From NCBI RefSeq assembly GCF_017654505.1, contig NC_054553.1:9959058-10023057 (forward strand): DNA of 64,000 nucleotides, in the 5' to 3' direction. Shown piece after piece: positions 1-11,731 of this stretch; positions within the stretch are counted from its first letter, which is position 1, and each line of letters begins with the position of its first letter. The DNA is from Polyodon spathula. Its lineage: Eukaryota; Chordata; Actinopteri; Acipenseriformes; Polyodontidae. The position numbers were made by a program, and so were the translations under genes. The notes beneath the pieces are model-generated. The model was given only the letters and a program-made list of their open reading frames with translations, ran no database searches and had not been told where the DNA came from.

Positions 1-2
1 AG

Positions 3-305
3 CCGCACCAGTACCCTGCAAGTGAGGGAGAGCCGCACCGGTCCCCTGCAAGTGAAAGAGAGCCACACCAGTCCCCTGAAAGAAGGGTAGACTACACGTC
101 GCTCCCACCTCCGTCTCCAGGAGACTACATGCAGCTCCCCCCACCATCGCCAGGAGGCTACATGCCGCTCCCACCTCCACCGCTTCCACCGCCCGGAGCA
201 GAGCAGCAAGAGCTGCCTCTGCCTCCGCCACCTACACCGCAAGGAGCCAGCAGCGGTCATTATAATGAAGTTAGACTGTATATGTACCACAACCACCAAA
301 AGTAA
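3..305 (+). CDS. 3' end of a proline-rich, gag-like reading frame (partial)
   Basis: One frame is open from the window edge to the TAA at 303-305, about 100 residues. It starts with three roughly 10-residue repeats of the type EPHQSPASE. It continues with tyrosine-proline units (DYTSLPPPSPG, DYMQLPPPSPG, GYMPLPPPP) and a PPPGAEQQELPLPPPP stretch, then ends in an unrelated tail, SSGHYNEVRLYMYHNHQK. GC content is far higher than in the AT-rich DNA that follows, and the change is abrupt after about position 260. I recall similar proline-rich GAEQQELP-type strings from predicted gag-like or zinc-finger proteins of non-teleost fish, so a retroelement gag fragment is the best guess. The tail and stop may be read-through into flanking DNA. 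It could instead be the last exon of a host gene. No catalytic or zinc-binding motif is visible in the part seen here. Confidence 0.35.
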   Translation, partial: PHQYPASEGEPHRSPASEREPHQSPERRVDYTSLPPPSPGDYMQLPPPSPGGYMPLPPPPLPPPGAEQQELPLPPPPTPQGASSGHYNEVRLYMYHNHQK

Positions 306-2230
306 AATGGTCTTAACATAGAGGGAGAGAGACATCAGCAAATTGACTCTTGGCTAAAAGGTACCGACAGTCAAATCTTCATATGAAACCAGTCACATTT
401 TCTAGTTTGTAACAAAATAAATAGGTTTACATTATTTAAACAACAATTGCAGTGTGTTTTTTTACCAATGATAGCATTGGTAAGGTCAGTATAACTTTCC
501 TGTTAGTATATCCAATACAATAACTACTGCTTTGAAAGCACTTCCAATTTTATGTTGGAGGATTGTAAATATGGTAATAAGTATATCTCACATTTAAGAC
601 AAAAGCATGTTTCTCACTGTGAAATTCCACTGTCAGTCTGTGACATGAAAACTGAGGTTTGTTTTGCCAGGCATGTCATGCTTTATGTGTAAACAGCTTA
701 TCTTTCACTTTATATAGTAAGAAAAGGGGAAGAGCTGGCATTTGATTTTTAGCTATAGGCTTGATTTCTCAAGTGAGATTCACAGGCTTGCAAGTAATCC
801 ATCTTTTTTTCTTGCCAGTTCTTGCTTTGCATAATGGTATTTCACACACTGAGATTCATCCAGCTCTGTTTGTATTTTGTTAGGGGAAACATGGACTGAA
901 GGTAGGTGCATATTTTATGAACAACAGAGATGTGGACATTAGCTACCTCCAGTGGAATTTCTACAGTTATTGGTATGTACTGTTTGTAAGTTGATTAGTG
1001 CTGTTTTTTATGCAGTTTTTTTTCAGATACGGAACATGTGGAAAAAACTATATTTGCTCCTCAAATGCGTATTGCACTAGGTTGGCTTATGTAGTAGATA
1101 GGGGAGCCCTATACAGTATATAAGGCTTTCTTCTTATCTTCCAGATAAAATCCACTGAACCACATTAATCACTCATCCAGTTACTCACTGCACCAGTTCT
1201 TCAACATCTGATAATCAGAGTGGAGAAAGAAAGATGCTTACCAGGAAAGTGAAACTGACAGCCTCTATAAGGCTGAGCGCTGGCTCCACAAAGTTAAGTT
1301 GCCTAGTCACGTCCCCCCAATTGAATCATTATCTGGCACTGGTCGGCACTAATACATTGCCAGACTGATAGGATGGAAATTGTGCTTTGTTTGTTCAGGT
1401 TATATTTCAGAAAAAAACCTGACCAATTTACCCAGTAGTTTCCACATACACACACACACACACACATAAATAAATACATACAAACACACTTGCTTAGTAA
1501 ATGCTTCAGGAGGTATATTGTCAAGAATGGTAATGGTAAGGTGGTTCTCATTCTGATGATATATTTTCTTTGTTATTGTGGAATAGTTTTGGGCAGTATT
1601 TAAGCTTGGCTATGTATTGTCCACTATCAGGCCTCCTACGTTTGAAACCTGGTCTTTACACCTTAAAATTACAGGTTTGAATTAATAACATTTGCATTTG
1701 GACGATTAGTAATGATGTTGATCTATATGTAGCATGTTGTAAAAGATGAGAGATAAACGTGGGTAAGATATGTAGAAAGTACCAAGGAAACAGATCCTCT
1801 TTGAATTAGCTTGATTTATTCCACAATTTCTTAATTATATTACAGTTTAATTAAATAAACATTGCAAAACAGTAATCCATTAATAAGGGTCTTTGTTTTA
1901 TGTATTTATGTTCTATGTATATTTTTAAACATCAATAACGCCAGCTCAATCCAACACCACTCCATTAACTCTGAAAAGAAAAACTGCTGAGCTATCTTTA
2001 TATCCCTTAACCCTTTGCGTGGAACATGACAAAAAATCCCCATAGAGAATCGGAGGAGTTGAGTTTCTTGGTGTAATACAGTATCTTTGGCTACGCTGAC
2101 CCAAATCACATGATAGGAGTTGTGGCACTGCGCTGTATGGCTTGCATAAAACTCTGAAGTTTTAGTATTAACGTGGGTTTTCACAGGAAAACACTGAAAA
2201 ATCAAACAAATCGCATGTACCTAACAACAC
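306..2230. other. No gene seen; AT-rich DNA
   Basis: Short open frames are present but none has recognisable protein features. A CA repeat lies at 1449-1466. Probably intronic if the pcdh11 assignment further on is right. Confidence 0.6.
1449..1466. repeat. (CA)9 microsatellite
   Basis: Uninterrupted CA dinucleotides, followed by TAAA/TACA-rich sequence. A small minus-strand open frame across it (Cys/Val runs) is just the repeat translated. Confidence 0.9.
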
Positions 2231-2643
2231 CATGTAACAATTATTATTTATTTTTTTTTGTTCCTGGGTAGTAAGTGTTATTTCCTAATTGCTTATGCCT
2301 CAAAAGTATAGAAAATGGCTATTATTCCCCACAAACTTTGCTTTTGTGACCAGGACAGTGATATTTCAAAACATCACTATTTCCAATGGGAAAACGGGCA
2401 AATGTGTGTCTTTTTGTTCACGTAAAGTCAGAAAAAGACAACATCTGAATCCAAATTAACATGTATTTATACTAAAGTAATACAAAAATGACTACAACAG
2501 ATTTAGAAGTGAGTAGTTTTTCGAGATTTACAATTATACTGTATTTACAGTATAATCGTAAACCTTGAAAAACTACTCACTTCTAAATCTTTTGTAGTCA
2601 TTAACACTTACTACCCAGGAACAAAAATTGTGTTACATAGTGT
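2231..2643. repeat. Foldback (palindromic) element with a long asymmetric arm
   Basis: Two nested inverted repeats share one centre near 2543. The inner pair is 2489-2541 against 2545-2601 and is almost perfect (GACTAC, GATTTAGAAGTGAGTAGTTTT and complements). The outer pair is 2231-2280 (TTCCTGGGTAGTAAGTGTTA) against 2601-2643 (TAACACTTACTACCCAGGAA). The left arm carries about 208 extra bases (2281-2488) absent from the right arm, so the right arm looks deleted relative to a once symmetrical hairpin. No coding capacity is seen. This is the structure of a foldback MITE; I cannot name the superfamily. Confidence 0.7.
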
Positions 2644-5520
2644 AATTTTATCCACTCTGGTTAATTTCACAAAACAATAAACCCCTTATTTTAACAAAAC
2701 ACAAGTTTCTCTCGCAGTCTGTTATCAAGTAATGAAGTGTTACATTCATAAGGCACCTCCGCTCCAGCTAAACCACAAGAAAGTGTCATCAACAACACAA
2801 GCTTGCTGAAATGAACGATCAGCAATTTCTATATTGTTGTACAGTCCACCATCTTAAAAATATACACAAATGAGTATTGTATTATGGTTCTCAAAATATG
2901 TCAACCTAGTAACGGGGACAAATTGTCGGGGCAACAAATTGGGGTGGAACAAATTATCGCGCACTCTTAGACCCTACTTATTGTATGTCAGCAAGTAATA
3001 TACAAGCTTTTCTCAGATTTGGGCAAATAAATAAGTAAAACAAATACATGTTTAAAGGCTAGATTGGAGTTATTCTTAATTGGTTTGTGCTGTATCAAGA
3101 CTCACGATGGGGGATTGCTGAGACTTGCATCATAAAGAAACCCTGCCACTTTCTAAAGTCTTTAATAAAAGATATTGTATTTCTAAAACCTAATAAATGT
3201 CCTGCATACCGAGATTTGAGATAGACAGCTTGTTGCTATGTAGTAGGTGTCCAAAATTCACACAGACTTGAATAGCCTGGCTTTTGTTCAATTTTTATCA
3301 TCATTAAGATGAAGTGTGGTGACAGGCTGGAGGACTGTAAGTGACAGCATGCATTAGGATGGTGATGTGCCACTTTCTGAATGCACCCAGTAGGGAAGCC
3401 AGGAGCTGGGCATTGTTATTGATAAGTTACATAAATAAATCATATTGCCAAGGTTTGCCTCCGACATATGGACAAGGCATTGAAAAGCATTTAGTTCCGT
3501 CAAAGCATTTATAAACGTGTCAGAAACGGGCTGCCGCAGACAAAAGTGAAACTTCAAAAACCCGGGGCCGCAGTGGCAGAATCCTTTTTTCTTCCTTTAT
3601 CCCACTGTTTCGCACTGTGGTGTTAATACCTTTCCTGTGCCATCCTCTGTTATTTGGGATGGTGGTAACAAGTAACAGAGATGTAATAATGAATTAGCCA
3701 CAGTTAGTGTTGTTTGGCTTAGATATTACAAAATGTTAACCTCTTCCTGCAGAGATGCTTTTTAACAAAGTTTTGGCTTTCAGATAAGGAAAGAAACATG
3801 TTAATGATGCTTTTCAGACCCCAAACAACATCTACATTTGTTACTGGATATTTTAAGTTAAAATGCATTTATAAGGAAACTTGCAGAAGGCGACTTCCAA
3901 TTACAGACATTCCCTCTGAAAAACTCCACACTCATACTATCAGACAGATGACTGCAAACTTTCCACCTGTCCATTGTGTGTAGAGGCTACAGGTGTCAGG
4001 ACTTTAATAAATTATTTCAATACATTCTTACTGTATTTCCCCCTGGAGCAAATCACATAACATTGCGTATCCACAGGCAAATAACCTTTCTTCCAGGTAG
4101 TTGAAGGTCAGTTGATGTCATGTTGATTGAGATTTCTTACCTTTTACCAATAAATGCCATTTATTTTCTGCAGTCCATGAAATCTTCAATATGCCTTTTG
4201 GTATTGGAACTGTATTTACAGAATATGTACTTAAGCAACTATTTTTCATTCCCTGGCATTTATTTTTCCAAATACATGGTTAAGAATGAGCCAAGTAAAT
4301 ATTAATACTAAATACTTGTAATTATAGCCATAGTGGTTTATTTACAGCCTGCAAATGTATTACACTTAAATCAGATAGTTGAAACAAATAATACAAATAT
4401 GGCTTGAACTTACTCACTCTGTTGGACCTGTAAAATCATTACTTTTAAATATTCACTTATTGAAATTATGGTAAACTCATCTTTGTCATTTCATGCTTGA
4501 CTTTTAAAATGTAACATTTTACACATGCTGCCAAAATACTAATAAATTATTATCATAAATAAGCAACATTTTTTAAACTTAAGTTAATGCCTTTATCAGA
4601 GTGTTTTCCATTTTGCTTACCCTGTGTGTTTTTATGCAAAAAAATATTGGAGAAACAGCACCTGGTTTATAGCTTGTTGGCTTACAACTTACTGTTCTAT
4701 TCTGGCAGCATTTAAATTCCATATATACAGTGTCTATTTAATAACTGGGTTTCATTTTCTATACTTGCAAAAAATGATTGGTCTCCAAAACTAAGAATTT
4801 CTCCATCCTTCGGATTAGACTTTTCATAAAGGCCCTTTGTTGAGGAATTATGACTTAACTGCTCCTAAATGTTTTTCCTGCTAATTTTACACTAGCCTTA
4901 TTTTAAAATATGGCAAATCACCTCTGAAGATCAAAGCATGTTCTAGGTCATCTTAAAAAAATAAAAAATAAAAAAACTTCTTGCCACCATACTGGCAGTT
5001 CAGCTACATAGATAGTTAACATTTGTATATTTATTTTATAGTCAAACGCTACCAGAAATTAAATAGAATTGTAACATTTTGAATGATAATTTCCGTGGAT
5101 TTATTTTCTTTAAAATCCTGATCTCTGGCCACGGCAATAGTTCCTGTAATGCCACAGGCTTAATCATCAAATTTCACCGGACTGCATGATCTGAAATCTG
5201 GTTGGAGATTTGTTGCGTTGGATCTTAACAAGGAAGGGGTCATGCATGACAAGAAACCCTTGCTTCATTATTTCAGTAATATGGTATAAAAGTACAGTCA
5301 AACCTTTATTATAAACCACAGATTATCCAAGCCAGTCAGGTTTTGAGTAGGCAGTCATTATTCCACTTATAGATGCTTGCTAAAGCTAAAGGGAATCTTG
5401 AAACTGTGACATACATTCAACCTAAAGTGAACCAGTCAAAATATAATCTTTAAAACATTTAAATATGTCTTTATACACATTTTTTGGAGGTTTTTAATAG
5501 CAGCAATCTCCTCTATAATG
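2644..5520. other. No gene seen; AT-rich DNA
   Basis: Only scattered short open frames without domain features. No clear terminal inverted repeats or tandem arrays were noticed. Confidence 0.55.
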
Positions 5521-5528
5521 GTTACTAC

Positions 5529-6553
5529 TAAGGCCCTGTGAAAATCGCGGACATTTTCTTTAAAATTCATGGCAGTGTCATGGTTAAAGTATTGTATTTT
5601 GCAGAATGTGCACCAAAGTATGTTACACATTACGTGTACAGATTATTTTTATTAAACAGCAAATATACATATAAAAGCACTGACATCAAAATTAACATAA
5701 AAGTTATTCAAACACTTTACAATATCTTGTGAAACAGTGTTGTAATTAATAGCCTGTAGGTAAAGTGTATCTGCAGAACAGCTTCCAGTTCTAGCATGTC
5801 AAATGCATGTTCATCATTAAGGTTTTGCAAAACAAATAAAATGTGCATCAGTCGACCCAGTGTGACCATTGACAAGCAACCAGACTACTTTACCAATTCC
5901 ATAATCTCCTGCTCATGATACCTGGCAACTTTAGGTAAGTAGTCACATCTCAGAAATCGCTTCACCATTTGCTACACTGTCTGAAGAATTTCCATAACGT
6001 TTGGTTGTCCAGTTTTTCAAAAAGGATATTGGTGCAAACAAACGCCTCTGTCAGGTCAGAATGTAATAAGGAGACTTTTGGACAATGGACGTCAAGTTTT
6101 TTGTTTCTTTGCAAGTAAAGCAGTGCTCTGGATTTGCGTCTTTCTCTTTCGATGAATACTTGAATCTAAATGAAATGCCTGTCAACAGACAAGTTTTACG
6201 GTAGTGATCTACAGTAACATTGCAGGAAATACAGAAAAGCTTACCTCCATCACTGTGTAAAGCGTCTGCTGGATACCTCTTTACGTGATCTGCAGCAGAC
6301 ACATTTTTAGCCTTTTTAGAGACATCTATTTTCTTTTTTACAGTGTAGTATTTTAATTTCCCGCTGAGATTGCAGTCACGTGACAATCGCTGCACAGCAC
6401 TGTGTGCATGGCGAATATTATGCGCAGGCACATAGCAGAGCTGTACAGTTTCTTTACTGTGATTTTTTTTTTTTGTATGAAATACAAATTATGAAATTAT
6501 TTTTACTTTGATTTCCGTGCAGCCTGTGAAATCGCGATTTTCACAGGGCCTTA
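5529..6553 (-). mobile_element. Internally deleted hAT DNA transposon
   Basis: The ends are inverted copies of TAAGGCCCTGTGAAAATCGC, with one more matching base inside. They are flanked by imperfect 8-bp target duplications, GTTACTAC (5521-5528) and GTCATTAC (6554-6561), matching at 6 of 8 positions; 8 bp is the hAT length. The element is about 1.0 kb and carries a transposase remnant on the minus strand, so its 5' end is at 6553. A full hAT transposase would need 1.8 kb or more, so the catalytic part is missing. Just inside the right end, 6523-6547 is itself a near-perfect palindrome. Confidence 0.8.
5880..6431 (-). pseudogene. hAT transposase N-terminal remnant with BED/CGGBP1-like zinc finger
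   Basis: The minus-strand frame from 6431 to 6051 encodes about 126 residues. Residues near 50-75 read RYPADALHSDGGKLFCISC followed by NVTVDHYRK. That is the CxxC plus DH half of the BED-like finger found in hAT transposases related to the host protein CGGBP1. The basic segment KEKDANPEHCFTCKETKNLT resembles the linker after that finger. Beyond the stop, another frame over roughly 5880-6050 continues with a segment like EAFVCTNIPFEKLDN, again typical of this transposase group, so at least one frameshift is present. The second zinc ligand pair (HxxxH) is degraded after VDHYRK. The RNase-H catalytic domain is absent. The gene is dead and is named by motif memory only. Confidence 0.6.
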
Positions 6554-6744
6554 GTCATTACATATAGATAATTGACCTTATGTTTTGATAATGCCTTCAC
6601 CTTTGTTTTTGGACACCTAACTGTCACTGCAGTCTGTTTTCTAGCAGGTAATTGGCCATGCTCCACACATTATCAATACTTAATAAATAAATTAATAAAA
6701 AAACAAATTCTGTATAGAATGACAACCCTTGTTCATACAATATA

Positions 6745-7931
6745 CACTGAGTGTAGAAAACATTAGGAACACCTGCTCTTTCTATGAAATACACTGACGA
6801 AGTGAATCCAGGTGAAAGCTATGATCCCTTATTGATGTAACCTGTTAACTCCACTTCAGTGTAGATGAAGGGGAGACAGGTTAAAGAAGTATTTCTAAGC
6901 CTTGACACAATTGAGACATGGATTGTGTATGTACGCCATTCAGAGGGTAAACAGGCAAGACCAAAGTTTTAAGTGCCTTGAAACGGGGTTTGGTAGTAGG
7001 TGCCAGGTGTGCCAGTTTGAGTGCTTCAACGCTGCTGGGTTTTTCATGCTCAACAGTTTCCCATGTGTATCAAGGATGGTCCACCACCCAAAGGACATCC
7101 AGCCAACCACAGGCCAGTGGTCGAAAACGGCTCATTGATGAAAGAGGCCAAAGGAGGCTGACACGAATTATGCAGAGCAACAGACGCGCTACAGTTAGTC
7201 AACTGACAGTCTAGTACAAGATTGGTACCGAAAGACACATAAAATAATACACAATTCGTCATACCTTGGCACGAATGGAGATTGGAGAAAGAGATTTCCA
7301 CTTCTTTCAGCAAAACACAAGAAACTGCAGTTGCAGTGGGCTAAGGAATGAAAACACTGGAGGATTGGAAAAACATTGCCTGGTCTGATGAATCCCAGTT
7401 CCTGCTGTTTCACACTGATGGGAGGACTAGGGTATGGAGAAAACCATGCATCTATCATGCTTCGTGTCAACATTGCAGCTGGTGTTGGTGGTGTGAGGTG
7501 TGTTTTCATGGCACACATTGGGCCCCTTGATAAAAGTGGAGCAATGTTTAAATGCCACAGGGTATCTGAACATCTATTCCAATCAGGTGCATCCCTTCAT
7601 GGCAGCAGTGTATCTGCTGCTAATAGATTTTTTCAGCAGGATAATGCCCCATGCCACAAGGCTAGGATTGTCCAGGAATGGTTCCACGAACATGATAGTG
7701 AATTCAGCTTACTGCAGTGGCCTGCCCAGTCACCAGATCTCAATCCAACTGAGCATCTTTGGGATAAGATGGAACGAGCTATTCGGAGTAGAGATCCACT
7801 ACCGGCCAACTTGACAACTGTGGGAAGCATTGGAGTCAACATGGGCCAACATCCCTGTGGAACGCTTTTGACACCTTGTAGGGTGCAACTCAGTATTAGG
7901 AAGGTGTTCCTAATGTTTTGTACACTCAGTG
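6745..7931 (+). mobile_element. Tc1/mariner element, DD36E-type
   Basis: It is bounded by inverted ends beginning CACTGAGTGTA and sharing AAAACATTAGGAACACCT, with a TA target duplication on each side (6743-6744 and 7932-7933). The 1,187-bp length fits a complete Tc1-like unit. The interior encodes a frameshifted transposase on the + strand. Both ends are intact, so the copy may be fairly young, but the coding region has several breaks. Confidence 0.9.
6945..7913 (+). pseudogene. Tc1-like transposase, broken by frameshifts and stops
   Basis: Homology runs across several frames. An N-terminal helix-turn-helix region is seen around 6978-7210 (GLVVGARCASLSAS, STVSHVYQGW, GRKRLIDERGQRRLTRIM). A catalytic core follows at about 7350-7440 (EDWKNIAWSDESQFLL, holding the first Asp, then RTRVWRKPC). 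The second Asp lies in FFQQDNAPCHKARIVQEW at 7630-7684, and the Glu in QSPDLNPTEHLWD near 7725-7770. The C-terminus appears to end at a TAA at 7911-7913 just inside the right repeat. In the unbroken stretch 7630-7770, 36 residues lie between the second Asp and the Glu, the spacing that defines the DD36E (Incomer) group rather than DD34E. At least two frame changes and an internal stop make it non-functional. Confidence 0.85.
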
Positions 7932-8088
7932 TAGATAATATCAGTGTATGTTTGAGTGTTTCTGTAATTCAATGTGAGTGTCATATTGTAATATTAGTTT
8001 GTGATGTGGGTGGTGTTCACAGTGAAATAACTGGATAGTTAATTATATATCACACGTACTCATATATAGTGTATGCCACATATATGAT

Positions 8089-8157
8089 TATATATATATA
8101 TATATGCGATATATATATATGCCATATATAGATATATGATATATATATATATATATT
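8089..8157. repeat. Interrupted (TA)n repeat
   Basis: TA runs broken by GCG, GCC and GA interruptions; no other feature. Confidence 0.85.
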
Positions 8158-8385
8158 CATAATATATACTGACTGTATATTATAAAGAGAGGAAACAATA
8201 TATTTCAGATAAAACCAGGGTTATTCTCACTAGCTTACTTTCTCACCATCTGTTCCATCCTATTTCATATAACATCAGTCTCTAGCACAGTTAAAAACTG
8301 TCTGATTCATGAAGATGGTAGCAGTCAGAACATTGTATCCTATTAATTTCAGTTATTCAATTACTTCATTGTCATCAGTGTGTGT

Positions 8386-8386
8386 C

Positions 8387-8438
<52 letters not shown>

Positions 8439-8467
8439 GACACACACACAAACACACGCACACACAG
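8386..8467. repeat. Compound (TA)n(GA)n(CA)n microsatellite
   Basis: Three adjoining dinucleotide blocks: TA to about 8402, GA to 8440, then CA. It sits directly beside the Tc1-like scrap to its right. Open frames over it (RERERE, SLSLSL) are repeat artefacts. Confidence 0.9.
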
Positions 8468-8484
8468 CATATCAACTGAAAAAA

Positions 8485-8735
8485 AAAAATTATTGTTGGT
8501 TCTCCATTATACTGTAACACTATTGCACAAAGGCACGTCAAGTCGAGCTCTGGCATGGTGGACAGGAGCATTATATTCTTGAAAGTAGCCATCAGGGTAC
8601 AGCATTGCAGCATTGTTGGGTGGACTTGATCCGCAAAGATAAAGTAAACTAAGGCATTCATTTGACCTTCCAGAGTAACCAAGGATATGCCAAGAGCACT
8701 CGTCCCACACCAAGGGGATGCCAAATCCAATCAGA
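8485..8735 (-). pseudogene. Second Tc1-like transposase fragment
   Basis: Minus-strand frames contain SLVTLEGQMNALVYF, ADQVHPTMLQCC and, in another frame, PDGYFQEYNAPVHHARA. In order, these match the part of Tc1-like transposases between the first Asp and the second-Asp region (compare GYFQQDNAP). The catalytic Asp position reads Tyr here (QEYNAP). The fragment is about 250 bp, has a frame change, and shows no terminal repeats. It is cut on its 3' side by the compound microsatellite at 8386-8467. It resembles the DD36E copy at 6.7-7.9 kb in this segment but is more decayed and opposite in orientation. Confidence 0.6.
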
Positions 8736-11731
8736 GACCGATCCTAATATACTAGCCAGGCAATATATTTATACAGCACAAATTATGGAAACAACAAATT
8801 ATTCACAGAAACACTTGATAAATATATTGGTATCTATGTATAACCATCTCATTTTAAAAAAAATTCAAAATATCTGAACATGAATGGGATGGAATGGGTT
8901 TTCCATTTTCGTGAAAAACAGTAGAACAGGGCATGGGGAGTTTGTTACCTGATATGGAACGACTACTTGCTCACTAAATATCTTGGTATCCCTGACTAGA
9001 TAATTGTCTTTAAAAATATGCTAACAATTTTAATGAGAAGTCTGTCTCACAATTGTAGTGTACTTTAAAATATGATCAATTTATGCCTATGCTTAATGAC
9101 TCAGTGGAGCAATTGTTCTCCATTTTACCCAAGACTGGTGCAGTATTCAATGTAGTGTTGTCCTTGGCAGTCCTTAGCCAGAAAAGATGATAATCTATTC
9201 AAGGATATCAAGATATTTCGTGGTAGTGCAATCAAACTCTCCATCTCCAGTTGTACTGATTTTCTAGAAAAAGGAGAACAGTTCAGGGTGCCATTATACT
9301 TGTGTGATGGCTTGTGTAGTAAAAAATTTAGCTTTTTATTTTTTAAAAGAATCAATTTTTTATTTGGGAGTACCAAGATATGTATCAATTAGTAGTCTGT
9401 CAGAGGAGAAATAAGCCCCACCCCCAGTGGTTATGTACAAAAAACTCCCCCCCCCCCCCCCCATAATGTGGGTCAGTAATGCATATACTCAGTGCACTGC
9501 ATATTATGCACATATGAAGTTAAACAATATAAATATTAACTTTACTTTGTAAAAGGAGACCATTCAATTATAAAATGAAAATGTATATATTTTGTGCTTT
9601 CCTAAAGACCATCAATCCATATCATACTGTACAAAACATAACCCACCCACTCTTGCTGCTTGACAAAAAACAAAAAAAAAAGTATACCACACTTCTTTAT
9701 TATTGCTGTGGTTCAAGGCTGTTCCGTTCTTGAAGAAACCCTTCAAGAACAAAAGGGAACAAAAGACATTGCTTGCTAATCTCACAGATTCCATAAACAC
9801 CATTATGCATATTACATGCAGTAGTGGGTAATCTTGAACAATGCCTTCCAATTAAGTTAAATGCTTTAATTCACTGTTGTCTGGAGACTGGATAATCCTA
9901 AATGAAAATCATTTTCTTTGGCAGAGGATGTGAATGGCAAATAGAACGTTGGTAAAAGTGGGTAGGCTTACAGGTTTTAAGCAGAAGGTGTATTTCTTCT
10001 CACAGCTAGACAGGCTGATTTCAGGTAGGCAAAGGGATTGAGAGCTAGTATAGTACACTTTATTTATTTAGCCATGTTCACATTATTAACAGTAAATATG
10101 TTGAAAGTGGTAAAACACCTGATCATTTTACAAAACTAAAACCAAACAACTAAATTATTTATTTAAAGTGTTTAAGTATTCACAATGTGTGTTGCGTCAC
10201 ATTTGGTAGCATTAACATGTTCTAATTAAACAGTGGGGGAAAGGATTTGAAAATAAGGTCCTAAATATCAAACGGACAATACCAGATAGATAATTCGCCT
10301 GAATCAAAGGTTGTGTTTTGTTGCCATTGACAGTATCCCAAGAGTTAGTGGTGGCGGTATTTTGCAGATATGCAATAACACTTTTAGCTGTATGACCCAT
10401 AGCATTGCTGCTAGAATTGCTTAACTGTTTGTCTTGTGTATCAACCTTCATTGCTGCTATTCAATTCCCCCACCCCACCCCAAGAGTATATAAATGTTTA
10501 GACCAAGTTGGACTGTCTGCTTTGCTATGGAATGATTTTTCTTTTTTTAAACTCTTCCCCCGTTTGAAAGTGCTGTAGTGAGAACAGGTTTCCCTTGAAC
10601 TAACATCTGTCTTCCATTACATAATAGCGATGAGGTGTCAGAAGATGCCATTACCTGCTTGCAAAGCAGTCACAAGTCGGTACTGCAGGCTCCAGCATCA
10701 TTCTCGAGTTCTGCTAGAGTACAGCGTATACAAGAGGGTTAAAAAGCAAATAAATGGGACACCAATAATGTGAAACCTTTCAAAATTAACTGGATTTCAT
10801 TTTTTACATGACAGGAATGCTAATGCCAACCTGCTACAGGAGATACAACGTTACCAAAAGTAACATCTCTTTGTTCTTGGCCATGCGTTGTCACATTTCC
10901 TCTTATTTCATTACACCACACAGAATATGCTAATCAATTTAATTTTGCCATATGTGTTGGTAAAAATCTATCAGTGCCACAAAAAAAAAAAAGACACAAC
11001 GTAAGACAGACTGGTCACCAAGACATATGAGCTTGAAAAAAAAAAAAACAATGACAGAATTGAGGCATTATGAAACAAACATGAAGCTTTTTCAAGGATT
11101 ATCTATAAGAAATGAGTGTCTTCATTAATGTACAGCATCTGTGGAAGCAGATTATTGACAATTTCATGTTACTGCTGCAGCACTGTCATAAGGCAGTCAG
11201 CAAGTATTTGTGGAGTTGTAGAATTGTCCAGAAGCTATCAGTAAACTTGCCAAGTGCCTGCCTATACTGTAGCTTGCGATACAAGTGGTTGTATTCTGAA
11301 ATGAGATTGCATGCCCTCTACTGGCTATTCAAAAATAAGAGTTATTACACTTTATACCAGTACACTATAGAGAATTTTGTACAGCAGGTGAATGTTCAGA
11401 TCATATACTTGTTTTAAGTACTGACTGTAACACATACCATTTCGTCTTGTGTAGTCTTTATGTTTTTAATACAAAACAGGAACCCTAAATAATAACATTT
11501 TAAAGAAATGCAGACAAATGAACTTTTTAACATCACTGAATGATGGTATTGAAGTTAATTTTGTACAGCTGCTATCAGCATGCATTTCATTGACAGTCTA
11601 GGTTGGATTATTAGTCAGTTAGAATGGCAGAGTATCAAAAGCAAGAATCTGTAATCCCTTTTTAGGCTTGCTGTTTATACAACTAAACGGGCACTACAAG
11701 CTAAATAGCATGGCGTTTTCCATATTCAATT
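8736..11731. other. No gene seen; AT-rich DNA
   Basis: Contains a run of 16 C at 9447-9462 and A-runs near 9665, 10980 and 11040. Open frames of up to about 100 residues show no recognisable domains. Confidence 0.55.

Noticed and set aside
2005..2020. TTAACCCTTTGCGTGG, resembling a piggyBac-type end
   Set aside because: No inverted partner or second TTAA-flanked end was found within several kb, and no transposase trace lies nearby.
11112..11417. 101-residue + strand open frame
   Set aside because: AT-rich composition-driven peptide without domain, signal or neighbour support.
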